Origin: an uncultured Prevotellaceae bacterium
GTDB lineage: Bacteria; Bacteroidota; Bacteroidia; Bacteroidales; Bacteroidaceae
Direction of reading: 5' to 3'
DNA: 41,367 nucleotides
Assembly (NCBI GenBank): GCA_902786665.1
Contig: CADADN010000033.1
Coordinates: forward strand, 1 to 41,367
Below are positions 33,118 through 41,367 of this stretch, piece after piece (the first letter of the stretch is position 1; each line of letters opens with the position of its first letter). Below the pieces are notes generated by a model that was not told where the DNA came from, did not search any database, and saw only the letters and a program-made list of their open reading frames with translations. The translations under genes and the position numbers were made by a program.

Positions 33118-34386
33118 ATGAAAGAAACCAGAATTTGCGTGATAGGACTGGGATATGTGGGCTTGCCGTTGGCGCGCCTCTTCTCCACCAAATATCCCAC
33201 CGTGGGCTTCGACATGAACCCGGCTCGAGTGGAGGATTTGATGGGTGGCCATGACAGTACGCTGGAGGTGGATGACGAATTGCTCAATGACGCCATCGAC
33301 AACCATGGTTTCACATGCACCACCGACTTGGAGATGATACGCGACTGCAACTTCTATGTCGTGGCTGTGCCCACACCGGTCGATGAGAACAACAACCCCG
33401 ACTTGAGACCGCTCTTCGGAGCAAGCGAGACCGTGGGAAAAGTCATCTCAAAAGGCGACATCGTGGTGTATGAGTCCACCGTCTATCCGGGCGTGACTGA
33501 GGATGAATGCATCCCGGTTGTCGAACAGTTCAGCGGATTGAAATACAACACCGACTTCTTTGCAGGGTATTCGCCCGAGCGAATCAACCCGGGCGATAAG
33601 TTGCACACCGTGGAACTCATCAAGAAAGTCACGTCGGGCTCCACGCCAGAAGTGGCTGAAATAGTGAACAACGTCTATGCCAGTGTCATCAAGGCGGGGA
33701 CGCACAAAGCTTCAAGCATCAAGGTGGCGGAAGCTGCCAAGGTGATAGAGAACTCTCAAAGAGACATCAACATAGCTTTCGTCAACGAACTATCGAAAAT
33801 CTTCAACCGCATTGGCATCGACACACAAGACGTGCTCGATGCGGCTGCCACGAAATGGAACTTCCTGCCTTTCAAACCTGGGCTCGTGGGAGGTCATTGC
33901 ATCGGCGTAGACCCTTATTATCTCGCGCAATGTGCACAGAGGCATGGATACAATCCAGAAATCATTCTCGCAGGACGCAGAACAAACGACAGCATGGGTG
34001 AGTATGTGGCCAACCAAACATTACGTTGCATGCTCAAGAAGGGAATACAGGTCCTCAAGTCGCACATCCTCATCCTGGGATTCACTTTCAAGGAGAATTG
34101 CCCTGACGTGCGCAACACCAAGGCCATCGACATTTACAATGCTCTGGCCGAGTTCAACTTGCGCATCACCGTATATGACCCATGGGCCAATCCCGACATT
34201 GTCAGGAGGGAGTATGGCATAGAAGTGACCAACCAAATGCCTACCGAAAAGGCGGATGCCGCCATCTTGGTGGTGGCGCACTCCAAGTTTAAGAATTTGG
34301 ATGTCTTGTCATTGGTCAAGCCGAAACATGTAATCTACGACGTGAAGGCTTTCCTCGACAGAAACATCGTGGATGGAAGGCTGTAA
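33118..34386 (+). CDS. UDP-N-acetyl-hexosamine 6-dehydrogenase (WbpO/TviB type)
   Basis: This 422-residue protein starts with RICVIGLGYVGLPLARLFST and has FYVVAVPTPVDENNNPDLRP (about 80), VVYESTVYPGVTEDECIP near 120 and FFAGYSPERINPGDK (about 145). Its catalytic cysteine is C261 in GLVGGHCIGVDPYY. I place the start at 33118, because the longer frame from 32884 lies inside the epimerase gene. The WbpO/TviB set oxidises UDP-GalNAc or UDP-GlcNAc to the uronate. With the adjacent WbpP-like epimerase the expected product is UDP-GalNAcA, although UDP-GlcNAcA or UDP-ManNAcA is possible. A long hairpin follows the stop. Confidence 0.9.
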   Translation: MKETRICVIGLGYVGLPLARLFSTKYPTVGFDMNPARVEDLMGGHDSTLEVDDELLNDAIDNHGFTCTTDLEMIRDCNFYVVAVPTPVDENNNPDLRPLFGASETVGKVISKGDIVVYESTVYPGVTEDECIPVVEQFSGLKYNTDFFAGYSPERINPGDKLHTVELIKKVTSGSTPEVAEIVNNVYASVIKAGTHKASSIKVAEAAKVIENSQRDINIAFVNELSKIFNRIGIDTQDVLDAAATKWNFLPFKPGLVGGHCIGVDPYYLAQCAQRHGYNPEIILAGRRTNDSMGEYVANQTLRCMLKKGIQVLKSHILILGFTFKENCPDVRNTKAIDIYNALAEFNLRITVYDPWANPDIVRREYGIEVTNQMPTEKADAAILVVAHSKFKNLDVLSLVKPKHVIYDVKAFLDRNIVDGRL

Positions 34387-34394
34387 TTATATTG

Positions 34395-34458
34395 AATTTT
34401 TGGAGCAGCGAGAGCAGAGTTCAAGCAAGCTTGACTCTGCTCTCGCTGCTCCAAAAAT

Positions 34459-34459
<1 letters not shown>
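34395..34459. terminator. Very long hairpin, probable bidirectional terminator
   Basis: A 26 bp perfect stem (34395-34420 with 34434-34459) is extended by 4 bp around a single-base bulge and closed by a 4-base loop (426-429). Both ends have AAATTTTT/AAAAATTT runs, so the hairpin works on either strand. It lies between the rightward unit and the convergent helicase, whose stop codon overlaps its edge. Confidence 0.8.
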
Positions 34460-35850
<1,391 letters not shown>

Positions 35851-35901
35851 TCTTTTTCTGGTTTTCTGGTTTTTCCCTAGTGCTCCTAGTTTTTTCTGGT
35901 A

Positions 35902-35964
35902 TTCCTAGTTTTCCTAGTATTCCTAGTTTTCCTAGTATTCCTAGTATTCCTAGTATTCCTAGGA
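35902..35964. repeat. 9 bp tandem repeat upstream of the helicase
   Basis: Seven exact 9-base units of the form TTCCTAGT(A or T), the last ending GGA, with looser copies to either side. It lies in the 164 bp between the LptF/G stop and the helicase start. Each unit has a CTAG core. No promoter core was identified near it on the minus strand. Confidence 0.85.
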
Positions 35965-36014
35965 GCCCTGGATTTTCCTCTTTTCTCCTCTTTTCCTAAA
36001 AGTCCATCGCCTTT

Positions 36015-37268
36015 TTAGTTCGGTGCCTGGCGATAGCAGAAATAGGCCACGAAGGCGAAGAGTACGTTGGGCACCCACGCTGCTATCACAGGTGGGAAGC
36101 CGGCGTTGATGGAGAAGGTGGACGACACCGTCTGCAGCATGATGTAGGTGAAGCTGAGAATAAGTCCTATGCCCAGGTACATGCCCATGCCGCCCTTTCG
36201 TTTGTGGGAGGAGAGCGAGGCACCGATGATGGTGAGGATGAACGAGGCGAAGGAGGAGGCGATGCGCTTGTGGTACTCCACCTCGTATTGCACCACGTTG
36301 CCCGAGCCTCGGCTCTGCTGCTTGGAGATGTACTCCTTGAGTTGGGGACTTGTGAAGGTCTCCTGCTGGCCCTTGGAGTAAACAAGGTCTGTAGGTTCCA
36401 TGATGATGACGGTGTCGAGTTGGGCTCCCTGAGTGATTTTCTCCTTCATACCGGTCAACTCGCGGATTTTCCAGTTCATAGCCTTCCAGTGGAACTTCTC
36501 GTTGCTGATGGTGTCGTAATAGACCTCTGAGGCAGTCAGGTGGCTCACGATTTTCTTGTTCTCAAACTTGTCGAGGATGAAGCCATAGCCGCATTTGCGC
36601 ATGTTGTCGTAATACTGGATGCGTGCGATGACACCGGGGGCGACTTGCAATTGCACGTTTTCTGCCGACGTGTTCTTGCGCTTGTTCTTGTAAAGTGTCT
36701 CGAAATGTTGGCGCACCACCGTGCCGTGGGGGATGACGTAGGCACCAAGGTAATAGGTGGTGATGGAAATCAGCACGCACGACACCATGTAGGGCACCAT
36801 CAGGCGACGGAACGACAAGCCAGAGGCAAGCATCGCGATGATTTCCGAGTTGCCGGCGAGCTTCGACGTGAAGAAAATCACGGCGATGAAGACAAAAAGC
36901 GGACTGAACAGGTTGGCGAAGTAGGGCACGAAATTGGCGTAGTAGTCGAAGACGATGGCCTTCAGAGGGGCGTTGTATTGGGTGAACTTCGCCAGGTTCT
37001 CGTTCACGTCGAAAACGATGGACAGCGAGATGATCAGCACGATGGCATAGATGTACGTGCCGATGAATTTCTTGATGATGTACCAGTCCATCCGCTTCAT
37101 GTAATGACCGGGACTGAGCCATGACAACAGGCGGGGCAACTTGCGCAACAAGTGCCAACCTTTCTTCAAAAGTGGTTTCGCGCTCTTCCATGCCTTGGCG
37201 ACGGACCTTCTGGTGGCGCGCCAGGCCTTGAGTGCCTTCAGATGCTTGCGTATGGTGTGGTGTCTCAT
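36015..37268 (-). CDS. LptF/LptG family permease (YjgP/YjgQ)
   Basis: This 417-residue protein has the LptF/G pattern. Hydrophobic helices occur near residues 67-90 (YIIKKFIGTYIYAIVLI), 110-130, 150-175 and three more in the C-terminal third (FILTIIGASLSS, MYLGIGLILSFTYIMLQT, AAWVPNVLFAFVAYF), separated by a large periplasmic domain. It serves the LptB2FGC transporter that moves lipopolysaccharide out of the inner membrane. A basic 56-residue N-terminal extension precedes MKRMDWYIIKKF; starting there (37100) would give a more usual length, but the start at 37268 is 20 bp after tgt, so either is possible. It is the third gene after lon and tgt. Confidence 0.87.
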   Translation of the reverse strand: MRHHTIRKHLKALKAWRATRRSVAKAWKSAKPLLKKGWHLLRKLPRLLSWLSPGHYMKRMDWYIIKKFIGTYIYAIVLIISLSIVFDVNENLAKFTQYNAPLKAIVFDYYANFVPYFANLFSPLFVFIAVIFFTSKLAGNSEIIAMLASGLSFRRLMVPYMVSCVLISITTYYLGAYVIPHGTVVRQHFETLYKNKRKNTSAENVQLQVAPGVIARIQYYDNMRKCGYGFILDKFENKKIVSHLTASEVYYDTISNEKFHWKAMNWKIRELTGMKEKITQGAQLDTVIIMEPTDLVYSKGQQETFTSPQLKEYISKQQSRGSGNVVQYEVEYHKRIASSFASFILTIIGASLSSHKRKGGMGMYLGIGLILSFTYIMLQTVSSTFSINAGFPPVIAAWVPNVLFAFVAYFCYRQAPN

Positions 37269-37288
37269 GTCTTCTTATGTTGTCTGGG

Positions 37289-38416
37289 TCACAGGCGGCG
37301 GCCAAGTTGGGTGACAACTTTCGACTTCCATTGGGTGAAGTCGCCGCTGATGATGTGCTGGCGGGCGTCGCCCACCAGGCGCAGGTAGAAGGCAAGGTTG
37401 TGGATGCTTGCGATTTGGAGGGCAAGCAGCTCCTGTGCCTTGAACAGGTGATGGAGGTAGGCCTTGCTGTGGAGACGGTCGAGGGGGCAGCCCGTGGGGT
37501 CGATGGGGGAGAAGTCGTCCTCCCATTTCTTGTTGCGCATGTTCATCGTGCCCTCGTAGGTGAAGAGGTGGGCGTTGCGACCGTTACGGGTGGGCATCAC
37601 GCAGTCGAACATGTCGACGCCGCGCTCGATGGCCTCCAGGATGTTCTGGGGGGTGCCCACGCCCATCAAGTAGCGGGGGCGGTCCTTGGGAAGGATGCCG
37701 TTCACCACTTCGATCATCTCATACATCACCTCCGTGGGCTCGCCGACGGCAAGACCGCCGATGGCGTAACCGTCGGCTCCTTTGTCGGCGGCATGCAGGG
37801 CGGCATCGGTGCGAAGGTCCTTGTAAGTGCAGCCTTGCACGATGGGAAACAGGCTTTGGCTGTGGCCGTAGAGCGGTGTGGTCTCTTCCATGCGACGCAC
37901 GCAACGGTCGAGCCAGCGCTGGGTGAGGCCAAGGCTCTTTTTCGCATAACCGTAGTCGCTGTCGCCAGGGGGGCATTCATCGAACGCCATCATGATGTCG
38001 GCTCCGATGATGCGCTGCGTGTCTACCACGTTCTCCGGGGTGAAGATGTGCTTGGAGCCGTCGATGTGGGAGCGGAATTCACACCCCTCCTCACGCAACT
38101 TGCGGATGCTCGACAAGGAGAACACCTGGAAGCCGCCGGAGTCGGTGAGGATGGGACGGTCCCATGTGTTGAAACGATGCAAACCGCCGGCGGCACGGAG
38201 GATTTCAAGACCGGGACGAAGGTAGAGGTGGTAGGTGTTGCCCAGGATGATCCGGGCGCCTATCTCCTCGCGCAACTCGCTGAAATGCACACCCTTCACG
38301 CTGCCGCAGGTGCCTACGGGCATGAAGATGGGGGTCTCTATCTCACCATGGTCGGTGGATATCCTGCCGGCGCGGGCGGAACTGTAGGGGTCGACGTGTT
38401 GGAGTTCAAAGGTCAT
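37289..38416 (-). CDS. tgt: tRNA-guanine(34) transglycosylase
   Basis: This 375-residue protein has the family motifs DSGGFQVFSLSSIRKL (about 92), MMAFDECPPGDSDY (about 145), YLMGVGTPQNILEAIERG (about 240) and FDCVMPTRNGRNAHLFT (about 262), which include the nucleophile Asp in FDCVMPTR. The enzyme exchanges guanine for a queuine precursor (preQ1) at the wobble position of certain tRNAs. The zinc site usually reads CxCxxC, but here the stretch after SPID reads PTGCPLDRLHSKAYLHHLF and has only one cysteine. This may be a lineage trait. It overlaps lon by 11 bp, so the two are cotranscribed. Confidence 0.92.
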   Translation of the reverse strand: MTFELQHVDPYSSARAGRISTDHGEIETPIFMPVGTCGSVKGVHFSELREEIGARIILGNTYHLYLRPGLEILRAAGGLHRFNTWDRPILTDSGGFQVFSLSSIRKLREEGCEFRSHIDGSKHIFTPENVVDTQRIIGADIMMAFDECPPGDSDYGYAKKSLGLTQRWLDRCVRRMEETTPLYGHSQSLFPIVQGCTYKDLRTDAALHAADKGADGYAIGGLAVGEPTEVMYEMIEVVNGILPKDRPRYLMGVGTPQNILEAIERGVDMFDCVMPTRNGRNAHLFTYEGTMNMRNKKWEDDFSPIDPTGCPLDRLHSKAYLHHLFKAQELLALQIASIHNLAFYLRLVGDARQHIISGDFTQWKSKVVTQLGRRL

Positions 38417-40880
38417 GGGCGGTGGGAGATGGGGTGTCTTCGATGTGAAGGTCGATGGGGTGGGCCACGCGCTCGTCGGTCAAGGCGAATGCCCAAACGT
38501 CGCTGACGTTCTCCACATAGTGGAATTCCACGCCTTTGAGGTAGATGGATGGTATCTCGTCGATGTCCTTCTTGTTGTCCTTGCACATCACGATGTCGGT
38601 GATGCCTGCGCGTTTGGCGGCGAGGATTTTCTCCTTGATGCCGCCGACAGGAAGTACACGGCCGCGGAGGGTGATCTCACCAGTCATTGCCGTGTTGCGG
38701 CGCACCTTGCGCTGGGTGAGGGCGGAGGCGATGGAGGTGGCGATGGTGATGCCGGCGGAAGGCCCGTCCTTGGGGGTGGCTCCCTCGGGAACATGGATGT
38801 GGATGTTCCATTGGTCGAACACGCGGTAGTCCACGCCGAGATTGTCGATGTGTGCTTTCACATATTCCAAAGCGATGACGGCCGACTCTTTCATCACGTC
38901 GCCAAGGTTGCCTGTCAGGGTGAGCTTGGACCCCTTGCCTTTGCTCAGGGAGGTCTCGATGAATAAGATTTCGCCGCCGACGCTCGTCCAGGCAAGGCCG
39001 GTCACCACACCGGCATCGTCGTTGCCTTGGTAGATGTCGCGATAGAATGGCGGCTTGCCAAGCAGGTCGGTCAACTTGTCGGGGGTGATCTTTACATAGG
39101 GAAGTTCGCCGTCGCGGGCCTTGATGAAGGCCAATTTGCGGAAAGCCTTGTTCACTTGTTTCTCCAATTGGCGAACACCGCTCTCGCGGGTGTATTGCTC
39201 GATGGTCTTTTCGATGGCTTGCTTGGTGAAGGCGGGCTTCTCGGAGAGCGTGGACAGACCGGTGTTCTCCAATTCGCGAGGAACAAGGTGACGCTTGGCT
39301 ATCTCTATCTTTTCCTCGGTGATGTAGCCGCTGACCTCGATGATTTCCATACGGTCGAGCAAGGGGCGGGGGATGGTGTTCAAGTCGTTGGCGGTGGCGA
39401 TGAACAGCACCTTCGACAGGTCGTAGTCCACGTCAAGGTAGTTGTCGTGGAAGGCGATGTTCTGCTCTGGGTCGAGCACCTCGAGTAGCGCGGAGGCGGG
39501 GTCGCCGTTGATGGTGTGCTGTGTCACCTTGTCTATCTCGTCGAGGATGAAGACGGGGTTTGACGACCCTGCCTTTTGCATACTCTTGATGATGCGACCG
39601 GGCATGGCGCCAACGTAAGTGCGTCGGTGGCCGCGGATTTCTGACTCGTCGTGAAGGCCGCCGAGGGAGATGCGCACGTATTTACGCTTCATCGCAGAGG
39701 CAATGCTCTTGCCCAAGCTCGTCTTGCCTACGCCGGGAGGGCCATAGAGGCAGAGGATGGGCGATTTCAGGTCGCCGCGAAGGGACAAAACGGCAATGTG
39801 TTCCAAGATGCGCTCCTTCACTCGTTCCATGCCGTAATGGTCGTGGTTGAGAATGCGCTCGGCACGTTTCAAGTTCATGTCGTCCACCGTGTATTCGCCC
39901 CATGGCAGGCCGACCATCGTCTGAAGATAGTTGATCTGGATGCTGTAGTCGGGGCTTTGGGGGTTCAGCGTGTCGAGACGGTCGAGCTCCTTGAAGAACG
40001 TCTTTTTCACCTCGTCGTTCCACTTCTTCTTCGATGCTTGCTCAATGAGCTCCTGGCGCTCGGGAGAGCCTTCGCCGTTGCCCAACTCTTCCTTGATGTT
40101 CTTGATCTGTTGCTGGAGGAAGTATTCGCGCTGCTGCTCGTCGATGTCTTCACGAGTGCGGATGCGGATGTTCTGCTTCAACTCCACCAACTGCATCTCC
40201 TTGTTGATCACTTTCAGCAGGGAGAACACCCGGTCTTTCGTGGATGGGCACCGAAGGAGGTCCATCTTGTCGGAGATGTTGAAGGGCATGTTCGAACTCA
40301 GGAAGTTCACCATCACGATGTTGTTGGTGATGTTCTGAAGGGCGAACTGCGACTCGTCGGGGATGTCGTCGTTCTTCTTGATGAACTCTATGGAGGTGTT
40401 GCGAAGGTCGTCGACGGCCGCATTGAACTCGTTGTCGTCGGAGGAGGGTAGCTCCTCGGTCACCGGGATGGTGCTGCCTACGATGAACGGACGGTATTTC
40501 TTCACTTCATGGAGCATGCATTTGCCCAAACCTTGGACGATGGCGGTCAACTGGCCGCCGGGCATTGGCATCTCGAGTACGCGGATGATCTTGGCGTACA
40601 CCCCCATCTCATAGAGGTCGCTCTCTGAGGGATTGTCGAGCGTAGGGTCTTTCTGACAAAAGATGGCTATCATACCATCGGGATTGTCTTGCATCTTCCT
40701 GACAAGGTTGATGCTTGAGCGCCGACCCATCAGCACAGGAGAGATGACACCAGGGAAAATCACCATGTTGCGAGTGGCAAGGATGGGGATGTCGCCCTCG
40801 GGCTGGCTGTCAAAGAGGTGCTTGATGTCGCCTTCGTAGTCGGCTATCATTTGGAATGCGTTGTTTGGTTCTCTATCCAT
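38406..40880 (-). CDS. lon: ATP-dependent Lon protease
   Basis: This 824-residue protein (start at 40880, [15 protein letters not shown]) has an N-terminal substrate-binding domain, an AAA+ module with [18 protein letters not shown] as the Walker A loop and FILDEIDKV as Walker B, and a C-terminal serine protease domain. The catalytic dyad is S708 in [13 protein letters not shown] and K751 in GGIKEKILA. The longer frame from 40955 is rejected because the extra 25 residues are not family sequence and overlap the promoter region. Lon degrades damaged and regulatory proteins in the cytoplasm. A promoter match lies at 40964-40994, giving a leader of about 80 nt. Confidence 0.95.
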   Translation of the reverse strand: MDREPNNAFQMIADYEGDIKHLFDSQPEGDIPILATRNMVIFPGVISPVLMGRRSSINLVRKMQDNPDGMIAIFCQKDPTLDNPSESDLYEMGVYAKIIRVLEMPMPGGQLTAIVQGLGKCMLHEVKKYRPFIVGSTIPVTEELPSSDDNEFNAAVDDLRNTSIEFIKKNDDIPDESQFALQNITNNIVMVNFLSSNMPFNISDKMDLLRCPSTKDRVFSLLKVINKEMQLVELKQNIRIRTREDIDEQQREYFLQQQIKNIKEELGNGEGSPERQELIEQASKKKWNDEVKKTFFKELDRLDTLNPQSPDYSIQINYLQTMVGLPWGEYTVDDMNLKRAERILNHDHYGMERVKERILEHIAVLSLRGDLKSPILCLYGPPGVGKTSLGKSIASAMKRKYVRISLGGLHDESEIRGHRRTYVGAMPGRIIKSMQKAGSSNPVFILDEIDKVTQHTINGDPASALLEVLDPEQNIAFHDNYLDVDYDLSKVLFIATANDLNTIPRPLLDRMEIIEVSGYITEEKIEIAKRHLVPRELENTGLSTLSEKPAFTKQAIEKTIEQYTRESGVRQLEKQVNKAFRKLAFIKARDGELPYVKITPDKLTDLLGKPPFYRDIYQGNDDAGVVTGLAWTSVGGEILFIETSLSKGKGSKLTLTGNLGDVMKESAVIALEYVKAHIDNLGVDYRVFDQWNIHIHVPEGATPKDGPSAGITIATSIASALTQRKVRRNTAMTGEITLRGRVLPVGGIKEKILAAKRAGITDIVMCKDNKKDIDEIPSIYLKGVEFHYVENVSDVWAFALTDERVAHPIDLHIEDTPSPTAHDL

Positions 40881-40963
40881 AATTATATTGATAAGGAGGT
40901 ACAGGGGGATGTGGAAAATGGTTATCCTTGATGATGATTCACCCTGTTTCCGCAATTTTTCTG

Positions 40964-40994
40964 CAAAGGTAGTGAAAACCGAGGGAAAAGCAAA
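40964..40994 (-). promoter_or_regulatory. lon: Bacteroidetes-type promoter of lon
   Basis: On the minus strand, TTTG (40991-40994), 19 bp, then TACCTTTG (40964-40971). This is a full consensus match about 85 bp before the lon start. It lies inside the first unit of the tandem repeat. Confidence 0.7.
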
Positions 40995-41045
40995 ATAAGC
41001 TCGCTTATTTTCTTTTCAGAGGTGCATCCTACCTTCGCTTTTTGG

Positions 41046-41076
41046 CAAAGGTAGTGAAAACCGAGCGCAATGCAAA
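41046..41076 (-). promoter_or_regulatory. Second promoter-like site in the tandem repeat
   Basis: TTTG (41073-41076), 19 bp, TACCTTTG (41046-41053) on the minus strand, the same spacing and core as the lon promoter one repeat unit away. It could give a second, longer lon transcript. Confidence 0.55.
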
Positions 41077-41318
41077 GCAAAATACGTTTTTTTGCTTTCA
41101 TTGCCGAGGTGCATCCTACCTTCGGCGAAGCCAAAGGGGAAAAACCGAGCGCAATGCAAAGCAAAAAACGTTTTTTTGCTTTCATTGCCGAGGTGCATCC
41201 TGCCTTCGGCGAAGCCAAAGGGGGAAAACCGAGGGAAAAGCAAAATAAGCTCGCTTACTTTCTTTTCAGAGTAACGAATTGGGCATCACACAAAATGAAG
41301 CCTCGAATAACGTTTTTC

Positions 41319-41335
41319 CCAAGCCTTTGGCTTGG
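41319..41335. other. Small perfect hairpin near the right edge
   Basis: CCAAGCC and GGCTTGG pair over 7 bp around a TTT loop. No U-run follows on either strand, so it is not a clear terminator. The 32 bp after it, to the window end, hold no recognised feature. Confidence 0.35.
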
Positions 41336-41367
41336 ATGATTCACAACCACCCCGCCCCCTCCTTATC

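Larger units (their letters stand above)
40961..41270. repeat. Tandem array of four 82-84 bp units with internal dyads
   Basis: Units start at about 40974, 41056, 41140 and 41224, each beginning GAAAACCGAG. Units 1 and 4 share one core (GGGAAAAGCAAAATAAGC...), and units 2 and 3 share another (CGCAATGCAAAGCAAAA...). Each core is an inverted repeat that can fold as a hairpin, and units are joined by GGTGCATCCTACCTTCGG-type linkers. Short open frames within the array are artefacts of the repeat. A promoter core is intact before units 1 and 2 but lost before units 3 and 4 (CAAAGGGG). Confidence 0.85.

Noticed and set aside
40881-40955. N-terminal extension of Lon
   Set aside because: The 25 extra residues are unlike Lon N-termini and lie between the promoter and the MDREPNNAF start.
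40922-41274. Short open frames on both strands within the tandem repeat
   Set aside because: Their sequences repeat with the DNA units, they lack family features, and they overlap the lon promoter region.

Overview
The window looks like a chromosomal segment from a Prevotellaceae/Bacteroidales bacterium (Prevotella or Segatella type). The evidence is: promoters of the Bacteroidetes form (TTTG, 19-20 bp, TAnnTTTG); proteins typical of that group (a CapD C-terminus, TupA-like ATP-grasp proteins, an LptF/G permease); and no clear Shine-Dalgarno sequences. Species cannot be decided from sequence alone.

Layout. (1) 1-1903, plus strand: the end of another polysaccharide unit (CapD-type dehydratase C-terminus, hexapeptide acyltransferase, GT4 glycosyltransferase). 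(2) 1932-29695, minus strand: about 28 kb of 28 tightly packed genes with many 1-11 bp overlaps, apparently one surface-polysaccharide operon read leftward from a promoter at 30032-30063 through a leader of about 330 nt. In order of transcription it encodes: Wzx flippase, Wzy-like polymerase, GT4 transferase, two near-identical serine-acetyltransferase-like proteins flanking a TupA-like ATP-grasp protein, a GHMP kinase resembling galacturonokinase, an acyl-building module (NeuD-like acyltransferase, ACP, two SDRs, acyl ligase, ACP, KAS III), a KpsC/KpsS-like transferase, a legionaminic-acid-type pathway (LegB, LegC, LegD/H-like acetyltransferase, LegI, LegG, two Gfo/Idh oxidoreductases, LegF, PtmE-like), then two more ATP-grasp proteins, a CapA-like phosphoesterase and a predicted nucleotidyltransferase. 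(3) 30128-34386, plus strand: two promoter-like sites, a truncated secreted-protein gene, and three sugar-nucleotide genes (UDP-glucose dehydrogenase, UDP-HexNAc 4-epimerase, UDP-HexNAc dehydrogenase), ended by a very long hairpin. (4) 34459-40880, minus strand: housekeeping genes (DEAD-box helicase, LptF/G permease, Tgt, Lon). (5) 40961-41270: a four-unit tandem repeat upstream of lon; two of its units carry a complete promoter motif.

How it fits together (inference). The locus probably makes a repeat unit containing a nonulosonic acid of the legionaminic class plus uronic acids or HexNAc-uronates, decorated with an unusual hydroxylated short acyl chain and possibly with amino acids attached by ATP-grasp ligases. 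The acyl module has a ligase, two carrier proteins, a condensing enzyme and two ketoreductase-type SDRs, but no dehydratase or enoyl reductase, so the expected product is a 3-hydroxy- or 3,5-dihydroxyacyl group that could be placed on an amino sugar. This module, the galacturonokinase-like enzyme and the promoter-bearing repeats are the most interesting parts. No initiating sugar-phosphate transferase is visible, so that step must be encoded elsewhere.
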